Of a DNA stretch of 64,000 nt, positions 17,099 to 27,000 are shown in pieces. The position numbers and the translations under genes are program-made. Below the pieces are notes generated by a model. It saw only the letters and a program-made list of their open reading frames with translations. It did no database searches and was not told where the DNA came from. Origin of the DNA: Paenibacillus borealis (lineage in GTDB: Bacteria > Bacillota > Bacilli > Paenibacillales > Paenibacillaceae). The stretch is taken from positions 6,758,001 to 6,822,000 of the forward strand of contig NZ_CP009285.1 of NCBI RefSeq assembly GCF_000758665.1, in the 5' to 3' direction. The first letter of the stretch is position 1. Each line of letters starts with the position of its first letter.

Positions 17099-17641
17099 TC
17101 ATTTGTGTAACATTGTGAAGACTTTCATTACATCGCCCGAGCCGTCTGCCATCGGCAGCGTCCGCTCCAGGGTCAGACCGTTCTTGAGCATGACCTGCTC
17201 CGATCTGAGGTTGTCCCCGCGGCAGCGGCCCTCCACCTTCTGCAGCTCCAGTTCCCGGAATCCGTAGGCCAAAAGCAGCCCCAGCGCTTCTGTGGCATAG
17301 CCGCGCCCCCACCACACAGGATTCAGCATATAGCCCAGCACCGCCTTGCCCTCATGCCGGTTCCAGTTCTGCAGGGAGACTGATCCGATCAGCTCCGGCT
17401 GCCCTTTGAGATATATCCCCGCATGCAGTGCGCAAGGATCATAACCATGCAGCATCCGGTTCACCAGCTTATCCAGGACACCCAGCTGGGTCGACGATCC
17501 ATGGCGCAGCTGAATATGCGGCTGTACCTCCGGATGGGAGAGCAGCGTTCCCAGCACCGCTCTGTCACCGGCCGCCATCGTCTTCAGTTCCACTGCCGTT
17601 CCCTGCAGCGCCATGCCCATAATCGCCTCAAAAGTGCTCAT
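17099..17641 (-). CDS. GNAT-family N-acetyltransferase (RimJ/RimL type)
   Basis: 180 residues from the ATG at 17641; an in-frame GTG at 17650 lies directly on the GAGG site and is less likely. The acetyl-CoA region is GYMLNPVWWGRGYATEALGLL, followed by GFRELELQKVEGRCRGDN and SEQVMLKNGLTLERTL, the usual RimJ/RimL layout. It should acetylate an amino group on a protein or small molecule. It lies 56 bases after the metallophosphoesterase stop and likely shares its transcript and the terminator at 16991. Confidence 0.88.
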   Translation of the reverse strand: MSTFEAIMGMALQGTAVELKTMAAGDRAVLGTLLSHPEVQPHIQLRHGSSTQLGVLDKLVNRMLHGYDPCALHAGIYLKGQPELIGSVSLQNWNRHEGKAVLGYMLNPVWWGRGYATEALGLLLAYGFRELELQKVEGRCRGDNLRSEQVMLKNGLTLERTLPMADGSGDVMKVFTMLHK

Positions 17642-17697
17642 GAACTTCACCCTCTTCTGCTGCTCTCGTTAAGCTCCTACCCTCAAGCTCTGCCGTC

Positions 17698-18633
17698 TTA
17701 CCCCCGGCGCAGAGTCAGTACCGTAAGCTCCGGCCGGCACATGAAGCGCAGCGGCATCATGGTTTCGCCGAATCCTCTGTTCACATATACCGGCATCGCC
17801 TTATTCTCTGTATAATACAGGCCGTTTATGTATTTCTGCGATCCGTAGGGCGTGAACGGCGCACCCAGCAGCGGCAGACGGATCTGACCGCCGTGACTGT
17901 GACCCGAGAGCTGCAGGTGAAAAGGATATCCTTCCGCCGTATCGGCGTAATCCGGCTCATGCATCATCAGCACCGTGAATGTGCCTTCCGGAATCCCTTG
18001 GATCGCGGCCTCCGGGTCCGGCTTGCCATGCAGCATATCGTCCAGCCCAGCCACTGCCACCACAGCACCGCCCTGTCTGATCAGGTAGGACTGGTTCCGC
18101 AGCACACGGAATCCCGATTCGTTCAACAGACGGGTAAGCAGCTCCGTATTCTTGTAATCGTGGTTGCCAAGGATGGCATACTTGCCTAAGGGCGCTTCAA
18201 GCTCTGCCAGTATAGAGACCGAATCCGTCAAATCCTCGGCATAGCTGTCCACAATATCTCCGGTGAAGCAGATCAGATCCGGCTTCTCTTCCTTGATGTG
18301 TCTAGTCAGCCGGGCCAGATCATGAGCATCCTTATTGAAGCCCAGATGAACATCGCTGAAATGAACCAGCCGGGTTCCGGCAAAGGCTGAAGGGAGATCC
18401 TTCAGCGGCAGCTCCCTCCGCGTAATCTCCAGCCAGTTCGGCTCGCCCTGCCAGGCATAGCCGCCTGCGAGCAGACCGGCGCCAACTGCGGTTGCCGCCC
18501 CCCGGGCGAGGAACTGGCGGCGGGTCATTTTGCGGCCGCCGCCATTCTCCTTCTCCGGGGGAGTATAGCCGCCGGTGCTTGCAGCAGCCGGCAGGTCAGA
18601 CCTGGGAGAGCCCCCGGACGATTTGGTACTCAT
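17698..18633 (-). CDS. Tat-exported metallophosphoesterase
   Basis: 311 residues. After a Ser/Gly-rich, low-complexity head, residues about 34-60 are a twin-arginine signal: MTRRQFLARGAATAVGAGLL. The calcineurin-like core has all metal motifs: HFSDVHLGF, FTGDIVD, LGNHDYK, MMHEPDYA and LSGHSHGGQIRLP. YkuE-type proteins of this family are exported by Tat and act on cell-wall lipid-linked or other phosphoesters; the substrate here is unknown. The ribosome site GGAG is in place before the ATG. It is the first gene of a likely operon with the GNAT gene. Confidence 0.9.
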   Translation of the reverse strand: MSTKSSGGSPRSDLPAAASTGGYTPPEKENGGGRKMTRRQFLARGAATAVGAGLLAGGYAWQGEPNWLEITRRELPLKDLPSAFAGTRLVHFSDVHLGFNKDAHDLARLTRHIKEEKPDLICFTGDIVDSYAEDLTDSVSILAELEAPLGKYAILGNHDYKNTELLTRLLNESGFRVLRNQSYLIRQGGAVVAVAGLDDMLHGKPDPEAAIQGIPEGTFTVLMMHEPDYADTAEGYPFHLQLSGHSHGGQIRLPLLGAPFTPYGSQKYINGLYYTENKAMPVYVNRGFGETMMPLRFMCRPELTVLTLRRG

Positions 18634-18711
18634 AGGGAGATTCTCCTTTCTATCTTGAAATCTATTTGGTTAATGCTGCTATGTTCCTATATGGACATGC
18701 TGATGTCAGCA

Positions 18712-18735
18712 AATAACTGCACTGGAGTCCGTTAG
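18712..18735 (+). repeat. Solitary degenerate copy of the dyad unit found at 44 kb and 61 kb
   Basis: ATAACTGCACTG, then GAGTCCGTTAG, is close to the third unit of the element at 43969-44155 (TTAACTGCACTG, then AGTACAGTTAT). It lies between the K+ channel and the metallophosphoesterase genes. No second unit is obvious at the expected 50-61 base spacing, so it is either a worn copy or chance. Confidence 0.4.
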
Positions 18736-18877
18736 GATGAATCTGAATATGCCACGCCTCCAAATCAAGCGCGTTTCACCCTTTCAGGTTTACCTTAGCA
18801 TCTGATTCGGCTTAGCATCCGGTTAATCTTCTGCTTTATCGCTTCCCCCCCGCTTCGGCAGAGCACCATTATCCTGT

Positions 18878-19717
18878 TCATCGTCCATCCTTTTCTTCTC
18901 GTTTATCCTGTGCTTTTTCTTTATCCTGTGCTTCCTGTTTATCCCGTTCCATCCCGCTTTGCGGTTTCGTATTCCCGTCCGCTTCTGTTACCGCCTTATC
19001 CCGCCCGCCTTCTGCTTGCTGCTCCAGCTCCTCATGCTTATCCGTGACGGCTTCTTCCACCTTGTCATCGATGTCCACTTCTATAGACGCCTCAATCTCT
19101 TCTTCCGTTGTGCCGGGTCCGAGAATTTTGCGGAAGAGGCCCAGCATGGACAGGGCATAGGCCACAGTAATGAAGCTGAAGCTGATCTGCATGACCACGA
19201 CAAGCCGTGATGTATTGTCTACGGGAGCCACATCGCCGTAACCGACTGTCGTAAAAGTAGCTACGCTGAAGTACAGGAAGGTGATCAGCTGGCTCAGCAG
19301 GTCCTGGCCTAATCCCTTGCCCTCGAAGGAGGACTGTCCGAACAGCTTATATATGGATGTATATACGACTGTAAAAAAAATAATACACGTAAACGCAGCG
19401 ATACTGATCCGGACCAGCGTCTGCTGCATCCGGACCTCCTTGCTGTTCGATTCCTTGATTTCATGAAAAATGAACAGAATATAGAACAGGACCGAGGCCA
19501 GGACAAAAATCAGAATCAGACCGCGCAGCCCCCGGTTGCCGGGTACGATCGTTCCCAGATCAATCAGGTTCAGCAGGTCCTCTACCGAGATCAGCGCATA
19601 GATCAGGATGGGGGCCAGCAGCACTCCTTTGCCCATCCAGCTCAGCTTCATCCGGAGGAACCACAGCGCCAGCAGTATGATTACAGCAATATTGAAAGTC
19701 CATATCCACCATGCCAT
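18878..19717 (-). CDS. Two-pore-type potassium channel protein with charged C-terminal tail
   Basis: 279 residues with about five or six hydrophobic segments. The potassium selectivity filter TTVGYGDVAP is at about residues 156-165, preceded by the pore helix ITFLYFSVATF and followed by a last membrane helix. The first half (three or four helices, RMKLSWMGKGVLLAPILIYAL) is an extra membrane domain. From about residue 210 the tail is hydrophilic and highly charged with imperfect KDKAQDK-type repeats, likely a cytoplasmic coiled or disordered segment, without an RCK domain. It should conduct K+ through the cell membrane. GGAG lies 10 bases before the ATG. Confidence 0.88.
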   Translation of the reverse strand: MAWWIWTFNIAVIILLALWFLRMKLSWMGKGVLLAPILIYALISVEDLLNLIDLGTIVPGNRGLRGLILIFVLASVLFYILFIFHEIKESNSKEVRMQQTLVRISIAAFTCIIFFTVVYTSIYKLFGQSSFEGKGLGQDLLSQLITFLYFSVATFTTVGYGDVAPVDNTSRLVVVMQISFSFITVAYALSMLGLFRKILGPGTTEEEIEASIEVDIDDKVEEAVTDKHEELEQQAEGGRDKAVTEADGNTKPQSGMERDKQEAQDKEKAQDKREEKDGR

Positions 19718-19852
19718 GTCCCATATTCTCCTGTTCTATGGTCCCGGACTCCTGTCCTGTGGTTCCGGGTCCCGGCTTCCAGCCTTGTCATGAAGGCTCC
19801 GTTAACCTGCGCTCTATCGCTGCGCGCCTGATCTGTCCGCCTCTGTCCTCTG

Positions 19853-20686
19853 CTAGCTCCCGGAGCGTTCAGCTGCACCGGTCTTCACCTGTGCATCTTC
19901 TTCTGCTCCGCTAATCAGAGTGATCCGGCATTCTTCCTCCGGAGTCTCCTTGTACGCCAGGGCAATGCCTTTAGACTCGATATCCTTGCGGCTGACCCGG
20001 CGCAGCTTGAAGCTTACTCCGATCTCCTTCGTGAATGGAAACGGGGTAAGCGTCAGCGTGGAGGTGTCCTGCCACTCTGCCTGAATCGCACGTCCGGAGG
20101 TGAAGCTGAATTCCTCACTGCCCGAGAAGCCGTCTGCGAACCAGGGATGCTTCTCGGACTCGGCACTGCCCGGCTCGCTCAGCGCCAGAAACAGCGACAG
20201 GTCATCACAGAACTGCAGCAGTCTGGCGTCATAATACAGTTCACCTTCTTCGAGCGGCCGGCTCTTCTCCAGCTCACGGTGGATCCGGGCTCTGCGCTCC
20301 GCTTCATCCTGCAGATATTGCGTGAGCTCCGGGCATTCCTCGCCGGATACCTCGATCAGCCGCTCGAAATGGGAGCTGCACAGCAGCGCCCCATAAGGCG
20401 TATCTGCTTCTACCTCGTTGATGCCCCGCCGGTAGAAAGTCAGCTTCGGCACAACGGGGAAATCGATGAAGCTGTATGGCGCATCTTCCGCATCATTCCA
20501 GAACGGCGTCTCATCCAGATCGATCCAGCCCCGGTCATGATTGCTCACCGCCCGCAGCACTTCAGCCCGGCGGCCTTCCGCAGGCGTATGCTCCTCCTTG
20601 AACCACTTCGCAAATTCCCCGGCCAGCAGCCCGTGCTCATGCTGCTTCACCATCACAAATGCCCCATCCTGTTCGCGACAAATCAC
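19853..20686 (-). CDS. DUF3891-family protein
   Basis: 277 residues, cytoplasmic. The N-terminal pattern REQDGAFVMVKQHEHGLLAGEFAK and VSNHDRGWIDLD matches my memory of the DUF3891 family, with conserved His and Asp residues that could bind a metal as in HD-like hydrolases. The function is not known. The C-terminal 60 residues are more variable and acidic. The start is GTG at 20686, with GGGAGG 9 bases upstream. It stands alone, upstream of the K+ channel gene on the same strand with a 135-base gap. Confidence 0.75.
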   Translation of the reverse strand: MICREQDGAFVMVKQHEHGLLAGEFAKWFKEEHTPAEGRRAEVLRAVSNHDRGWIDLDETPFWNDAEDAPYSFIDFPVVPKLTFYRRGINEVEADTPYGALLCSSHFERLIEVSGEECPELTQYLQDEAERRARIHRELEKSRPLEEGELYYDARLLQFCDDLSLFLALSEPGSAESEKHPWFADGFSGSEEFSFTSGRAIQAEWQDTSTLTLTPFPFTKEIGVSFKLRRVSRKDIESKGIALAYKETPEEECRITLISGAEEDAQVKTGAAERSGS

Positions 20687-20803
20687 TGTAATTCCTCCCC
20701 GTTGTCCACTGCTTAACTGCTGGATTTAGCTATGTAGATTATAACATAATCACCTAATTTTATTAGAATCCGTCCGACTACAGCCACCTATGTATGTTCT
20801 TGC

Positions 20804-20840
20804 CTCAAAAAGGACTGTCTACACATGTACCCTTTTTGAG
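20804..20840. terminator. Perfect 10-bp hairpin, possible bidirectional terminator
   Basis: CTCAAAAAGG pairs with CCTTTTTGAG around a 17-base loop. The A5/T5 runs lie inside the stem rather than after it, so terminator activity is uncertain. It lies upstream of the DUF3891 gene and beyond the main terminator of the surface-protein gene. Confidence 0.4.
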
Positions 20841-20927
20841 ACCTGAAAGAAACACCCTCGGCACGGGAAATTATAACAAATATTAACATATACAACAAAT
20901 TACAGAATACAAGTGAAAACGGCTACG

Positions 20928-20945
20928 CCGTCCTTTCAAGGACGG
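20928..20945. other. GC-rich perfect hairpin, possible IS200/IS605 end relic
   Basis: CCGTCCTT-TC-AAGGACGG, flanked by GGCTACG on the left and GGGCATTTC on the right, in AT-rich DNA. Hairpins of this look occur at the right ends of IS605-type elements with tnpB. No transposase or tnpB fragment is present here, so this is only a suggestion. Confidence 0.3.
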
Positions 20946-21006
20946 GGCATTTCAGCGGGAAATAGAAGGATAAGTTATCATGCGAAGCCTATAAATTCTA
21001 ATATTT

Positions 21007-21046
21007 GAAAAACAGACCTGCCAGAAAACATCTCTGACAGGTCTGG
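21007..21046 (-). terminator. Rho-independent terminator of the SLH surface-protein gene
   Basis: On the minus strand CAGACCTG pairs with CAGGTCTG with an inner CAGA/TCTG stem, followed by TTTTTC. It starts 21 bases past the stop codon. Confidence 0.9.
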
Positions 21047-21066
21047 AGATTTACTGCAAAATCCGC

Positions 21067-24000
21067 TTATATCCCATAAATATAATTGTAAAGGTTATAG
21101 ATCAGAACCGCAGCCTCTGCGCGGGTCAGACCAAGCTGCGGATTAAGCCTGCCGCGGTCTCCCTGAAGCAGCTTGGCCTGCAGCAGCTGGCTGATGCTGT
21201 CACGGGCGTAACCCGAAACCGCCTGCGCATCGGCGAACCGGTACAGCTGCTCCGGTGCAGCCTCAAGCTTGGATGTACCGGGCTTCAGAGCCAGCGCACG
21301 CTGCACAAGCACGGCGGCATCCTGTCTGCTGACCGGCTTCTCCGGTTCAAAGCGGTTGCCGCCCGTTCCCCCGGCGATTCCCAGCGCCCGGAAGCCGCTT
21401 ACAGCCTGCGCGTAATAGGCGTCTGGCCGCACATCGGCGTAAGCATTCCCCGGCGAGGCTGCCGGTTCCGGCTTAAGCTCCAGCACCGCCGACAATAGCA
21501 TGACCAGGTCCGCTCTTGTAATCGGGGCTTTCGGATTAAAGCTCACTGCCGACTGACCGCGGATAATTCCTTTGGCTGCCAGCGCTCTAATGGCCTGCTT
21601 CGCCCAAGGGGCCAGGTTCAGATCGCCAAAGGCAGGAGCAGCAGATACAACTGCATATTCGCTGAAATGAGAGATGCGGAAGGTAATCCTGCCGGTCAAA
21701 GGATTATAATGGCCGCTTGCAACCGCAGCTGCTTCTCCGTTGTCGGCAATGTAGCGGACAGCGAGATCTTCATGTTCCTCTCCTGCGGAGAGCTGATAGG
21801 GGAGCGATACCGTCACCGGCGCATTGCTGCTTCGCCAGTCCAGCTTCCGGTTCCCGGAGGTAAGGACAATATTTACAGCCGGGCGGCCTGAACTCTGCCG
21901 CTGCAGTTCAGCGCCCCAGCCCTCACGGTCCGCTTCCCGGATGGTCACCGTCACATTGGAGCCGGCTGCCGCCAGCGTTGCCGCGTCCAGCATATTTCCC
22001 GGCAGAGTGAGCGTCCCTGTGGGGGTTATGAGTTCAATAACCCTGTCCGGACCGGCACCGCCCAGGAAAGCAGAAGGCAGCTGCAATCCATAGCCCCGTG
22101 CTCCCGGCGAGCCGGTAATCTGAACAGCTATTTTCCGCACTCCGCCGGTCTCCGCTGTCTGACCGAAGGCCTTCTCCAGCAGCTCTGCGGAGAGCGTAAC
22201 TCCGGCGGTCTGCGGGCCGGAACCCGGCACGGCCTCCGCCGTGATCATCGCTGTTCCGTCCCCGCTGACGGTAATCACAGGCACCGCCGGTGGAGAAGCT
22301 GACGGCGAGGCTGCCGACGCTGGCGCCTGCGAGGCCGGTGGCGGCGTCGGCGCTGCCGTTGCCGACGGTGTTGGCGTCGATGTTGGCGTTGGTGTTGGTG
22401 TCAGCGTCGGTGTTGGCGTCGGTGTTGGCGTCGGTGGAGTTGTGCCAGGGTCAAGCAGCGCCAAGCGGTTCTTCAGACCGTCCTTCACATTGCCTTCCGG
22501 CAGCAGGGCGACGAAATTGGCGGCGGCATCCACCGCTGTCACCGAAGCTGCGGCTTCCGCGGCGGCGACTGCCGTTTCAGCCGATGCGGCAAGAGCTTCT
22601 GCAAATGATCCCTGCAGCAGATACAAATCGCCATAGAGAGTTGCATCCTTGCTTGTGCCGATGCCCTGATTGTATTCGATGAAGCCCGCGCGGCCCGCTC
22701 CGTCATTCTCGTTCAAGAGCAGTGTGAAGCCGATGGCATCCTCCGGCGTGAACGCGGTTCCGGGACCATGAAGCTGCGCAAACGGTATGGCAAGCTCATA
22801 GAGCGTGACTCCCTCAACTTCATTACGGCTGATATCCGCCTGCACTCCAGGCAGAACTCCGGTATTCAGCCCCTGCGGCGCTCTCCAGCGCCAGGCGCTT
22901 ACAGTGCCCTGCCCGTTCAGGGCGAAACCAAGCTCACTGACATCCGGACTGGCGCTGCCCTCCTGCCGTGACAGGTCAATACCGAGCTGTAGGCTGTCGC
23001 CCTGCCAGATATCCCCGCCCGTCCAGCTCTGGGCATGAACATCGTCATGCACCGCCACCGTCACATACAGGCGGTCTTCATCCCACCGCAGCCTGGCTTC
23101 GGCGCTGAGATCACCGGTCCCCTTCCACTGGCCGCCCAGGCTGAAGTAATGCCCGGCATCAGACACGGTTACGGCGGGAGCCGCCGTATTTCCGGCACCG
23201 TCCGCACTGAAGGCGGCGAACGACTGCCCGAGCTTGACGGAGGTTACATATGCTTCCCCGTGATCCAGTGTAATCTTGAATTTGAGCGAGTCGCTGGCCA
23301 GGAAGGGCAGCGGAATATCGATGCTGCTCCCAGGCTCCACGCCCTCGAAACGCACCGGCTGCATAACGCTCTGATACACAGCAGGCTCCAGCAGCTCCAG
23401 CTTGCCCTTCAGCGGCTGCGGCAGCGAAAGATTGGAGAGGGTCAGCACAGCGTTCGGCTGTCCTCCCGCCTCATCAAACGGGGTTACCGCAAGCTGCAGC
23501 GACACAGGCACGAGATCGGTGCCTGTCACTCTGGACGGTGCGCGGTTGTCCAGCTGCAGGCCCCCGTTATACAGATTGTTGGTCAGAATGAGCCGTCCGA
23601 CTGCGGGGTCCGCATAGACATGTGTTGTCCGGGCCTGCTGGAAATACGAATCATACAGGGCGATATCCCCGCCGAGCGCCCCAAGCCCCCGTTCACCCAC
23701 AGTAGTGACATTAGCCTGCTGGATGTTTATTTTTCCACCGTGAATATCAAAGGATCTGGTCGTATCTCCCCACATGGAGGAGTTGAACAGCGTGGCCTTG
23801 GAGTTGAAATCCTCGCCTACCGTTACATAAACCTTATCGGAGGAGCTGAGGGAGACCAGCTCGGTATTGATCAGCGTCAGCCCTTCGGGTGCAGCGCTGT
23901 CGAGAACTGCACCTTTTTTGCTGCCATCCGTACCATGGCCAACTACAACCGCCTGCGGCCCCCGGCCATACTGTGCGGCAAAGTGAATGCCATACTGTGA

Positions 24001-27000
24001 GCCGTAGACGAAGGTATTGAACACGGTCTCTCCGCTGACATCGGCAATCCGGAACGCATCCAGATTGTCTTTCTGGTAGTCCCACAACTGCTGGAAGGCA
24101 GCATCGGTGTCAGGATGGTTCGGATAGGTACTTCTGCCATAATAATGCGGATTGAACTGCACATTGCGCACAAACCCTCCACTCGAGCCCCCGCCTACGA
24201 AGATGCCCTCCTTCAGCGGAGAACCGGCAACATAGTCAATATAATGCCCGCTTGTATCGTAGCTGCCGAAGTCAATGCCCTGATAAGGATTCACCAGGGT
24301 GGCATCAATGGCATATACGCCGTGGCCCTTGCCCCGGACCGTCCAGGCGTAAGGTTTGATATTGCTCCAGTCCTGTTTGTCGTAATAAACAGACAACCCG
24401 CGTATACCCGCTGAGGCCTCCAGCGTAATCAGCGCCTCCTCCTCCGGCTTGCCCTCACCGTAATTCGTGAATATCACTGTTCCGCCGCCGATGGTATGAT
24501 GCGGCACATCCCAGGAGCCTCTCAATTCCACACCAGGCGGCACCGTGAGTCTGGTGTCGATCCGGTAGGTGCCTGCCGGAAGATATACCGTCCCGCCTCC
24601 GGCCGCTCCGGCATCGTCAAGTGCCTGCTGCACTGCCGCAGAGACATCAAGCAACCCGCTCCAGTCGGCATTGTAGGGACTGGCAGTCACATCGAACAGC
24701 AGATTCGTCGCCGGCTTCGGTGCGGCCGCCCTATCTGTAACGATTCCCTCCGGCAGCACCTCAAGCGTGTAGGCTTCATCCTGATGAACATTGACTTCCG
24801 CAGCCTCGCTCTGATCGGCAATTTCAAGCTGCCCGTCATAGCCGGAGTTGATGGCGTTCACCGTGCGCGCTGCGCTTCCCAGCAGCACATGCCTGCCGGG
24901 CCGGGCGAAGGTGGACTGGCCGAGCAGCAGCGAGCCGCCATTAGCTGCAATTGCATAGCCGCCTGCCTCCCCGTTCCAGGCGGTGAAGCTGCTGTTCTCG
25001 AAGGACAGCACTCCGCTGCCGTCGTTTACCACCGCATTCAGCGGATTGCCGCCGACTGTAACCGTATTGAACTGGGCAATGGAATGGAAGCCTTGCGTAG
25101 CCTGAATGGCTACCGGAGCCTCACCGGCTCCTGCTTCAAAGCTGCTGTCCGAGACAAGCAGGCCGTAGTCATTGACCCCCTCAATCTTAAGCGCTACGTT
25201 GCAGTCCTTGATGCGGACCCGGTACAACTGCGCATTGGCCGTCTCCAGTGAATCGGTCCGTGTCGTCACCCGCAGGCCGGTCTTGAACCCTGAAATGGAC
25301 AGGTCGGACATATACTCCCAGTCCGAGCGGCCCATAACCACACCTTCGGCATGGCTGGTCATATAATCGAACAAAGCCTGTTGTTCCGCCGCACCGGGCA
25401 GACCTGAACCGGACCAGATCTCCGGAGCCAGTGTCACCCGTTCCAGCCGGCCGATATCGGTGGTGAAATCAAGGAAGATTCCTGTCTTCAGCGCTGTTCC
25501 GTATACATCCCTGATGTAGTGCAGCTCGTTCCAGACCGGACCGATCTTGATCCCGTTATAGCTGTTAACGAGAGTAACATTGCTGATCGTAGCGCTGTCC
25601 CCCGACAGCTGCTCGAAAGTCCAGGGATATGCTGCCGGAGTGTCCAGTGTCTGCTCCGGATACCAGACCGAGAGATGCGTGACTCCGCTGACCGGCTCCA
25701 TCCGGATAAGGCTGGTCCCGTTCTCCTCACCCCGCCCTTCATAAGCCGCTAGGACTGTGCCCCGCACTGTGTAATCTCCAGCCGCCGGATCTGGCCGGTC
25801 GCCGCGCAGTGTAACCCCGGTTGGAATGACAAGATGCCCGTTCAGCCGGTAGGTTCCCTCAGGCGCGAACACTACACCGCCGCCTTGGACCGAAGCCGCA
25901 TGAAGCGCGTTCTGAACAGCGGCCGTGTCATCGGTTGTCCCGTCACCTTTGGCCCCGTAATCCTTCACGTTAATATTGGCGATAACAATATCCTCTGTCC
26001 CGTATACCGTCTGCACGATACCTGTCTGTGAAGGTGCTGTGATCCGCGGTGATTTCTTCACAGTGACCCTCGCCACCTTAAGATCCGGATTGTTATCCGT
26101 CGCACCTGCCCCGCTGATGCCGATCCGGAAGTCGGAGCCGTTCGTGCGGTCTGAGAATTTCGCATCGGCAAGCTTAAATGTATGGCTTAGCCATTGCTTC
26201 GTGTCTGTATAGTTAAACAATGTGGCATCCTTGAACGGCGCAGAGACGGCATCATACTGCAGCACCATGCTGCCGCTGCCTTCGTCATAATAATCCACCG
26301 TGAGGTATACATCCTGATCCGTATTATCGTACAGGTAATCGTCCGCAACATTCATGTACAGATATAGCGTCCCGCCGTCCGGGGCGGAGCGGTTCGTCGA
26401 CCAGTACCCCCTGCCGGCCAGGGTACCCGTCAGAACGCCCGGTTCATAATCGCCTCCCCTTGCGGTGATACCCTGCGGCACCGGGGTATCGCCAAGAATA
26501 ATTCCAGCCTCATCCGATGGCAGCGGTTTCAAGGTTTTGCTTATGCTGACAGAAGCCACCTTGAGATCCCTGTTGGCCGCAGCGCTCACTCCGCCGCCCT
26601 CGATGCCGAGGCGGAAGTCTGCGCCATTCGTGCGGTTGCCGAACCAGGCATCGCTCAACTCAAACGTATGCGTTTTCCAGGTATGGGTGTCCGTATACGT
26701 GAAGAGCGGCGCATCCTTGAAGGCATTCGATTCGCTGTCATACTGCAGCACTGCCGAACCGTTGCCCTCATCGAAGTATTCCATCGTAACCGATACGTTG
26801 TAACCCGTGTTCTCATGCAGGAACAGGTCATCCGCATCCATATAGAAATATACGGTCTGCGGGCCATCCTCGGCCTTGTTCGTCTCCCAATAGGTTATGC
26901 CGTCCAGCATGCCTGTCCGCAGTCCGGCAGGGTTATCACCGGCCCGAGGGCTGATGCCGTTGATTACGGGAGTCTCACCCAGCGTAACGCTAATACCGGT

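Larger units (their letters stand above)
20687..21066. other. AT-rich intergenic region with three hairpins
   Basis: Besides the terminator of the large surface-protein gene (21007-21046), it holds a 10-bp stem hairpin (20804-20840) and a perfect 8-bp stem with a 2-base loop in an otherwise AT-rich stretch (20928-20945). No ORF with a ribosome site. Confidence 0.5.

Noticed and set aside
20804..20840. Insertion-sequence terminal repeats
   Set aside because: The inverted arms are 17 bases apart with no gene between, and no target duplication is seen; a hairpin terminator is simpler.
22340..22445. Non-coding tandem repeat
   Set aside because: The repeat is in frame within the SLH protein and encodes a Thr-Pro linker typical of wall proteins.
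23035..24000. 321-codon open frame opposite the SLH surface protein
   Set aside because: Shadow frame; the minus-strand gene has a signal peptide, modules and SLH domains in one frame.
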